NCBI GenBank assembly: GCA_027578815.1
Contig: JANBTH010000767.1
Span: 1-11,619 of the forward strand
Reading direction: 5' to 3'
DNA from: Coemansia sp. RSA 1804
Taxonomy: Eukaryota > Kickxellomycota > Kickxellomycetes > Kickxellales > Kickxellaceae
DNA length: 11,619 nucleotides
Part shown: positions 6,341 to 11,619 of the stretch, in pieces
How positions within the stretch are numbered: the first letter of the stretch is position 1
Layout of the letters: the number at the start of each line of letters is the position of its first letter
Notes under the pieces: generated by a model
What the model was told of the DNA's origin: nothing
The model's database searches: none
The model's input: the letters and a program-made list of their open reading frames with translations, nothing else
Position numbers and translations under genes: made by a program

Positions 6341-8194
6341 GCTGCGGTTAGGTTTTGTCCCCGAACCTTCTATTAATATTTATGATGCGATTATCTTTTG
6401 CCGGTGGGCTTGCTCCTCCCAGTATAATGTATACGGCGGGATGCGTACCAGAAACACGGGTTCGCAAGTAAGGAGACTAGGGAAAAGTTGACAACTTTTA
6501 GACAAAATGGGTGAGCAGAAATAAAAAAAGTTGATGGAAAACAAGAAGCAAAAGATGGAATGGAAGGATATGTGCTTTTTTTGTGTTAACACCCAAAAAA
6601 AACTGGCAAAGCAGCCAGCCAGTCCCAGTTGGTTCTTTTGATTTCTTTCTTAGAGGAGGAGGAGGACAGTCCAAAATGTAAAAAGACTCAATAATTATTT
6701 GCAAAGGCAAAATTTACAATTGTTGTGTTCAGCACCAGAACCAATCGGCGCTTCCTTTGCAATCGGGCGCGGGGAGGGGAGGGATGGATGGGGTGAGGCA
6801 AAGATGAAGAAAGAAAGAAAGAACCTCCTCGTCTGCGAAGAGGAAACGCCAGTGCAACAGATACTGTCTGTGTGCTCTTTTTCCTCCTCCCACCTCGTCT
6901 TCTTTGTGGGTAAGAAAGCACATCGTTTCCCTCCTCTGCTTCGTTGCCCATCAATGTGGGTGGAAAGGAGAGAATGAGCAGACGAACCATGCGGAACCAA
7001 GCAAGCAACCACAAAAGCAAGTGGGAGAAAGAAAAAAAAAGGCGTGTGTGCTTGGGTCAGACAGCGGAGCCCTACGGTTCTCCCACATGGCTGCCGCCGC
7101 TCCATCCGTTTATCATCCAGACACACTGACGCTGGCTTTGCTGCCCACCTAGTTGTGCATGCAGAGCGCCAAAGGACATGCTGGTGAAGGGACAAACGCC
7201 AATGCCAAGAAGCCATACCCCATGCGGACGCGATTGTCAGGTACACTCGCTCGTAGCAGCAACGGCAGCGCCCAGACGTATGCTTTGACTTGCTAGCTTA
7301 AAGCGCTCGTTATCAGGACGCAATCGGTGACCATACGAAAATCAGCATTCGGGATTGGCACCATTTTCATCTTGCTTCACATCCTTCTAACCTTGGCGTC
7401 GGTCAGTCCCGCAGGAAATGGCGATGTCTTGCTACTTCGCAATTAGCCCACAAAACACGAGATGCTTGGTATCGTTTGCCGGACTCTACTGCTTTAGCAC
7501 TGCGCACTCCAAATAGGGTGGAAAAGAAGTAAAAGCAATTGAGCAAATCCATGTTTAGCACAGCCCATCGAGCACCACGTCTCCAGGCGTAGAGTCAGGA
7601 CACAAAAACAAAAAAGAGCTAGTTTGTTGTGTCTAACAGGCCGTACCCACTGCTTAGAAGGTTCTGCTCTTGACCCGTATCTGGGTTTCCATCGGAAGCA
7701 GACCATGCACACAAATGGTCCAAACAGCCGGTCCGCTTCAGCCAGAATGCTTCTGCTTCTATCTCCGTTTCTTTTTAATTTAGTCCAGTGCTTTGTGGCT
7801 AGCGGATGACACTCGAGTGATGTAAGCACGCATAGTTTGGCGGTCTAGTCATGGTTTCTACAATGGAAAAGAGCGGAGTTTTGGCAACGCTCCAAAGAAA
7901 AACTAGCACCACCACCTGTCTTGCACACCGAGGCTTCATTATAGAAAGCAAAAAGAGCATTCTTTTCTTGTATCGCACATCTCCAGAGAAAGATGTTGAT
8001 GGAGTTAGTGTTTGCGTTTGTATTTTAGCAGAGGGAAGATCTCAAACTGCCTTTCCTAACAATTGGCGCCGCCCCTTGATCGCATGATCCGATTGGGAAA
8101 ACAAACGCACTTTTTTTTTCTCCACTTTCGAGCCCTCCCTTTTTTATTCTAACCCTTTTTTGTTTTTTATTATTTGTTTGCTACTGTAACCGCA
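6341..8194. other. Distal part of the 2.5 kb divergent spacer, no supported gene
   Basis: No recognisable protein or RNA gene was found. The open frames present (for example minus 6695-7246 and 7494-7829, plus 7851-8087) are 78-183 codons long and give translations without domains or family motifs. Base composition changes along the stretch: 6341-7060 shows the purine/pyrimidine bias usual for promoters here, whereas about 7070-8070 is more balanced, as transcribed or formerly coding DNA can be. An imperfect hairpin is at 7660-7704. An unannotated non-coding RNA or a decayed gene remains possible. Confidence 0.4.
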
Positions 8195-8204
8195 TTTATA
8201 TTTT
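8195..8204 (+). promoter_or_regulatory. TATA-like element of the CK2 beta gene
   Basis: TTTATATTTT lies about 55 bases upstream of the proposed exon-1 splice site and is followed by a C/T-rich tract (8201-8245) where transcription could begin. It is a plausible but unproven core promoter. Confidence 0.35.
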
Positions 8205-8259
8205 CTTTTCCCTTTTTTCCTTTTTCTTGTTCTTGCGTAAACCTTTTCCACATAAAAGA

Positions 8260-8411
8260 GTAAGATTTCAACAATAAAAGAAAGAACGAGAGAGAAGGGG
8301 GTTGAATGCACAAATGTCGTTCGTATACACACTATATTTGCTGTACAGGTGCACTGGGCTGATATTGTTATGTTTTTATTATGTCCCTAATCCACAATTG
8401 ATTGAATGTAG
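8260..8411 (+). other. Proposed intron whose removal completes the CK2 beta start codon
   Basis: The donor GTAAGA at 8260-8265 is strong. A branch-like CTAAT is at 8387-8391, and the acceptor TGTAG ends at 8411, 20 bases past the branch. Joining A8259 to T8412 and G8413 makes ATG in frame with the CK2 beta reading frame, giving a protein starting MIDLPSTDSDSDYY. Alternatives use an ATG at 8306 with a donor at 8343 (GTACAG) or 8349 (GTGCAC), which would add 12 or 14 extra residues of unusual composition. An intron ending at 8411 is likelier than any one donor. Confidence 0.45.
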
Positions 8412-9088
8412 TGATTGACCTGCCATCGACGGATTCGGACAGCGACTACTACAGGTGCTGGATCGAGTGGTTCATCAACCTGGAGGGGAAGGAGTATTTT
8501 TGCGATGTGGACGAGGAGTACATTCTGGACAGGTTTAATCTAACCAATCTGCCGCTTGAGGTGCCGCACTACCACAAGGCGCTGGATCTGATCACAGACA
8601 GACTGCCGAACACGCCGATGAGCGATGAGCTTCGGGGACAGATAGAGCAGTCGGCAATCCACCTGTACGGACTCATCCATGCGCGGTACATCATCACAGC
8701 ACGCGGACTGGTCAAGATGCTGGAAAAGTACAAGCGCGGGGACTTTGGAGTATGTCCGCGGGTATACTGCTCGCAGCACTCGCTGCTTCCGGTGGGGATC
8801 ACAGACCAGCCGAACGTCAAGGGCGTGAAGCTCTACTGCAGCCGCTGCGAGGACGTGTATAACCCAAAGTCCAAGAAACATGCGCTGGTGGATGGCGCGT
8901 ACTTTGGCAGCAGCTTCCCACACATGCTGTTCCAGGTGTACCCGACCTTGAAGCCAGCGCCTTCGGAGCAGCGCTATGTGCCGCGCATCTTTGGCTTCAA
9001 AATACACGCAATTGCTGAACTGCACAGGTGGCAGGCCGATCAGCGCGAGGAGCAGAAGAAGCGTTTGGGAATCGCTAGTGATTCGTAA
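8412..9088 (+). CDS. CKB2: Casein kinase 2 regulatory (beta) subunit, main exon
   Basis: The beta subunit dimerises through a zinc ribbon and organises the CK2 holoenzyme, a Ser/Thr kinase in nucleus and cytoplasm. Positions here count residues from the TTG codon at 8402. The exon encodes the acidic STDSDSD N-terminus, CWIEWFINLEGKEYFCDVD (19-37), DRFNLTNL (43-50), LYGLIHARYIITARGL (88-103), the zinc cysteines C118, C123 (CPRVYC) and C146, C149 (CSRC), and DGAYFGSSFP (154-163). The C-terminal block RYVPRIFGFKIH (181-192) is present. The tail is short, as in compact fungal beta subunits. Key oddity: no ATG precedes the conserved part in frame. A TGA at 8399-8401 is followed directly by TTG, and the first in-frame ATG would remove 72 residues including the N-terminal core. 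A spliced upstream exon is therefore needed. It resembles yeast Ckb2 most (EYFCDVD), but paralogue naming is tentative. Confidence 0.93.
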
Positions 9089-9540
9089 CCAAACCGCGTT
9101 TTGGACATCTCTTGTGTGCTTTTTTTCATATCTTTGTTCTATTTTTATTCTCTTTTGTTTTGCTTTTTTGGGAGTCTTGGGAGACCAGAGATGCCCTAAT
9201 GTTACACATTTTTCCTGGTTTGGGCAGTTGAAGTTACCAATCCGATCCACATGGCTTAGATACTAGGCCCAACTCTCTCCGAGAATTATAGAGCGAATGT
9301 CTCCTCTCCAGCAGCAGACGATGCGGAGAAAGAGACTGAAAGGTGGACGAGTTACTTTAAAGGGAAAAAAGGGGCCATGCATGGTGGATGAAAATATGAA
9401 TACAAAGGACATTACATTAACTTTTCCGCCCATTCCTTTTCTTTTCTCCTTTCTGTTTCTGTATTGTGTTTTTTTTTGTACTTTTGGCCAGACTTTATTA
9501 TTTGCTCATATTCTTTTCCTCTAGAACACACAGCTTTTGA
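9089..9540. other. Spacer between the CK2 beta and M28 peptidase genes
   Basis: This stretch contains the 3' end of the CK2 beta transcript and the promoter of the peptidase. It is T-rich at 9110-9170 and strongly pyrimidine-rich at 9420-9523, ending in CCTCTAG, which could be the acceptor of a 5' leader intron, though no convincing donor was identified. Frames at 8976-9266 and 9297-9524 are hydrophobic or basic low-complexity translations without motifs. Confidence 0.4.
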
Positions 9541-11331
9541 ATGTGCAGAATGATACCGGATGAGAAGAAGCCCATTCCGTGGGGGCTGCCACCGCTGCGG
9601 TCGGAGGTTATTGCCAAGCAGCAGCAGCAGCAAGAGGATGAGACTGATGCTGCAGCCATTAAGGTGGTCGACAACGAAAAGGCGCAGCAGCTAGACACAG
9701 CGGTTGATCAGCAGAATACCGGCACTCCTAGTTCAAAGAAGACAGTCGACGGGGGCTGCTACTATGAGCACGGCAGCGGAGCAGACGGATACACAGCGCT
9801 CGGGCAACACGGGACCTCGTCGGGCATGGGAATGAGCCTGCGCAAGCGGATGGGCGTGTTTCTGGTGGGAATCGGCATGCTGAGTGGCGCAGCACTCTAC
9901 GTACACAGCTGCGTATGCGATCCCAACGCCATCAACCCGTCGATGTTCTCAGCGGCGACACGCAACACCAGCGCAGGGACGCTGGAGGCGGTGCAGCAGC
10001 TGCTGGACGGCGGGTTCGATAGCAGCAACACGGTGGCGTGGGACCGGCTGGCGGAGATGACGGATCTGTACGGACACCGCATGACAAGCAGCGTGGCATA
10101 CGACCGCAGCGCCAGATGGGTTGTGCGCACGGCAAACGGCGACAGCGGGATGCAGGCGTACATGGAGCCGGTGTTTGTCGATGAGTGGCGGCGCGGCCAC
10201 GAGTCGCTGCGACTATTCGTGCCCACGCGTCCCGGCGGCCGCGTCCAGATCCCAATGCTGGGGCTCGGGAACTCGGTGCCCACGCCGCCTGCAGGCGTTG
10301 AGGCCGACGTTGTGCCAGTCCACTCGTTCGAGGAGCTGGCACGCCTGGGAAACCAGACGATTGCCGGCAAGGTCGTGCTGTTCAACTTCCCCTACACCGG
10401 CTACGCAAACGTCGGCCGCTTCCGCTTCCAGGGCGCTGCGGAGGCCGAGAAGTACGGCGCACGCGCAGTCCTCGTGCGCACATTGGCGCCAGACACGTCG
10501 TTTGAGTCGGTGCATACGGGGAGCTCGCAGCGCGCACATATTCCGGCCGCCTCAATCTCGCTGGCCGACGCCAACTTCATCGAGCGCATGTACGTGCGTG
10601 CCCGCGCTGGCGTCTCCGCCAAACACGTGTATCCGCGCGTCAAGCTGACGATGCACTCGCAGCTCCGCAAGCATGCGAAGAAGTCGGCCAACGTCATCAT
10701 TGATGTCAAGGGCGCCGAGAGCCCCGAGCAGATCGTCCTGCTGAGCGGGCACTTTGACAGCTGGGACGTCGGCGTTGGCGCGATGGACGATGGCGCTGGT
10801 GCGTTTCTGGCGTGGGAGGCCGCGCGTATGATTGCGCAGCTCCCGCGCAGACCCAAGCGCTCGATCCGCGTGGTCATGTGGAACAACGAGGAGACCTTCC
10901 AGCGCGGAGCCAAGGCGTACTACAAGAAGCACAAGGACGAGATCAAGAACCACTGGTTTGCCGTGGAGAGCGACAGCGGGGTCTTTGATCCGTGGGGCCT
11001 TGCCGTCGATGCTGACGAGCGTCTGGTTGGCGTCCTGCGCAGCTATGGCGCTGATCTGCTCAAGGTTCTGGGTGCTGGCAATATCACCTCCTCCAACGTT
11101 GAGGAGCCGGGCGAGGACATTGCTATCCTGTGCAGGAATGGCGTGCCCTGCGCTGGCTTTCTGAGCAGGAACCCCGAGAATGACGCTCCTCCGGGAACCC
11201 TCCCCTGGGAGACACACTACTTCCGCCACCACCACGCAAACAGCGACAGGATCGAGATCATCGACAAGCACCAGCTGCGTCGCAGTGCCGCTGCCCTCGC
11301 TGCCTGGTCTTACCTGATTGCCGATATGTAG
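9541..11331 (+). CDS. Membrane-anchored M28 family metallopeptidase, carboxypeptidase Q-like
   Basis: The fold is a two-zinc M28 exopeptidase closest to carboxypeptidase Q (plasma glutamate carboxypeptidase), which cleaves peptides and dipeptides. Residues 1-100 form a polar tail with five glutamines (27-31). RKR at 101-103 precedes one membrane segment (about 104-121), implying a type II protein with its catalytic part in the lumen or outside. About residues 147-380 hold the amino-terminal lobe and the inserted PA-like region. The metal centre is intact: H404 and D406 (GHFDSWDVG), D416-D417 (GAMDDGAGA), E450-E451 (WNNEE), D478 (ESDSG) and the HHH cluster at 563-565 before D569. Sequons are N142, N271 and N514. 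Human carboxypeptidase Q is about 470 residues with a signal peptide; the extra length is the N-terminal tail and anchor. The ATG at 9550 (residue 4) has a better context (A at -3) than 9541 (T at -3). Substrate is not determinable. Confidence 0.92.
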   Translation: MCRMIPDEKKPIPWGLPPLRSEVIAKQQQQQEDETDAAAIKVVDNEKAQQLDTAVDQQNTGTPSSKKTVDGGCYYEHGSGADGYTALGQHGTSSGMGMSLRKRMGVFLVGIGMLSGAALYVHSCVCDPNAINPSMFSAATRNTSAGTLEAVQQLLDGGFDSSNTVAWDRLAEMTDLYGHRMTSSVAYDRSARWVVRTANGDSGMQAYMEPVFVDEWRRGHESLRLFVPTRPGGRVQIPMLGLGNSVPTPPAGVEADVVPVHSFEELARLGNQTIAGKVVLFNFPYTGYANVGRFRFQGAAEAEKYGARAVLVRTLAPDTSFESVHTGSSQRAHIPAASISLADANFIERMYVRARAGVSAKHVYPRVKLTMHSQLRKHAKKSANVIIDVKGAESPEQIVLLSGHFDSWDVGVGAMDDGAGAFLAWEAARMIAQLPRRPKRSIRVVMWNNEETFQRGAKAYYKKHKDEIKNHWFAVESDSGVFDPWGLAVDADERLVGVLRSYGADLLKVLGAGNITSSNVEEPGEDIAILCRNGVPCAGFLSRNPENDAPPGTLPWETHYFRHHHANSDRIEIIDKHQLRRSAAALAAWSYLIADM

Positions 11332-11427
11332 CACCAGGACAATATCTGTATTCTCCCATCTTATTCATGCCAGTAAACACTACTTTATACCATTGACGAT
11401 TGTAACAGAGATCTATGTATGACTTGT

Positions 11428-11619
11428 CTAGATGTATATGTGGTTGATTTGGTTTGATAGCTTCCGTACTGTTTCTTCTCCGGACCTCTCCGGACCTGTG
11501 GAATTGTTAGCAAAGCCAGTTGTGCCTGCAGCCTGTCGTTTCTTGATCTTTGCCATCTCCTTTTGTCGTTTCTTGGACTCTGCCTTCTTTTGTCGCGCTG
11601 CTCCCTTGACTGGCTTCTT
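11428..11619 (-). CDS. C-terminal end of a lysine/arginine-rich protein, cut by the right edge
   Basis: Reading the minus strand from 11619, the frame is open for 63 codons to a TAG at 11428-11430. The first 29 residues are strongly basic (KKPVKGAARQKK and KKRQKEMAKIKKRQ), followed by a polar Ser/Thr/Asn/Gly stretch and the end RKLSNQINHIYI. Such tails occur in nucleolar, ribosome-biogenesis and other RNA-binding proteins, but I do not recognise the family. It converges on the M28 peptidase gene with only 96 bases between stop codons, so the two 3' untranslated regions probably overlap. A 10-bp tandem duplication (11479-11498) lies in the polar part and would change the C-terminal frame. A spliced ending is also possible. 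Confidence 0.5.
   Translation of the reverse strand, partial: KKPVKGAARQKKAESKKRQKEMAKIKKRQAAGTTGFANNSTGPERSGEETVRKLSNQINHIYI
11479..11498. repeat. 10-bp tandem duplication
   Basis: CTCCGGACCT is repeated twice head to tail. It sits inside the putative minus-strand reading frame; as the unit is not a multiple of three, gain or loss of one copy shifts that frame. Confidence 0.75.

Noticed and set aside
6695..7246. 183-codon minus-strand frame in the divergent spacer
   Set aside because: Its composition follows the local purine/pyrimidine bias (Phe/Ser/Leu-rich) and no domain or motif is visible. Left as unsupported and mentioned only under the spacer.
8540..9250. 236-codon open frame on the minus strand
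   Set aside because: It lies antisense to the conserved CK2 beta exon and shows no family features of its own.
9297..9524. 75-codon plus-strand frame with a hydrophobic end before the peptidase gene
   Set aside because: The hydrophobic part is just translated poly-pyrimidine sequence; it reads like promoter or 5' leader DNA.
10552..11334. 260-codon minus-strand frame
   Set aside because: Antisense of the M28 catalytic domain; the plus strand carries all metal ligands in order.

Overview
The window reads as nuclear DNA of a fungus. It holds an adenosylhomocysteinase, the endocytic EH-domain protein End3, a KRE2/MNT1-family (GT15) mannosyltransferase, a casein kinase 2 regulatory (beta) subunit and an M28 carboxypeptidase. 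End3 and the GT15 enzymes are fungal hallmarks. Coding regions are GC-rich and almost intronless; the spaces between them are AT-rich with long pyrimidine or purine tracts. Genes of this kind, spaced this way, would suit an early-diverging lineage such as Kickxellomycotina, but that placement is inference from style and not from a marker gene.

Layout. 1-392 (minus): N-terminal part of SAH1, cut by the left edge, with a clear TATA box upstream. 393-2544: a 2.15 kb divergent intergenic space between SAH1 and END3. It contains an inverted-repeat-bounded module (about 1567-2197) carrying a short unrecognised reading frame; this is the most unusual thing in the window. 2545-3927 (plus): END3. 3928-4454: convergent 3' spacer. 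4455-5720 (minus): GT15 alpha-mannosyltransferase. 5721 to about 8258: a 2.5 kb divergent spacer with simple repeats and no gene I can support. About 8259-9088 (plus): CK2 beta subunit, which lacks an in-frame ATG and so needs an upstream exon; one reading joins an A to TG by splicing to make the start codon. 9089-9540: spacer. 9541-11331 (plus): membrane-anchored M28 (carboxypeptidase Q-like) peptidase. 11428-11619 (minus): the lysine-rich C-terminal end of a protein cut by the right edge.

The genes are individual eukaryotic transcription units and not an operon. No shared pathway is evident: methyl-cycle metabolism (SAH1), actin-linked endocytosis (END3), Golgi mannosylation (GT15), kinase signalling (CK2) and peptide hydrolysis (M28). 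I see no CRISPR array, rRNA, convincing tRNA or prokaryotic feature. I did not find a complete new biological system. The best candidates for something undescribed are the inverted-repeat module at 1567-2197 and the splicing-dependent start of the CK2 beta gene.
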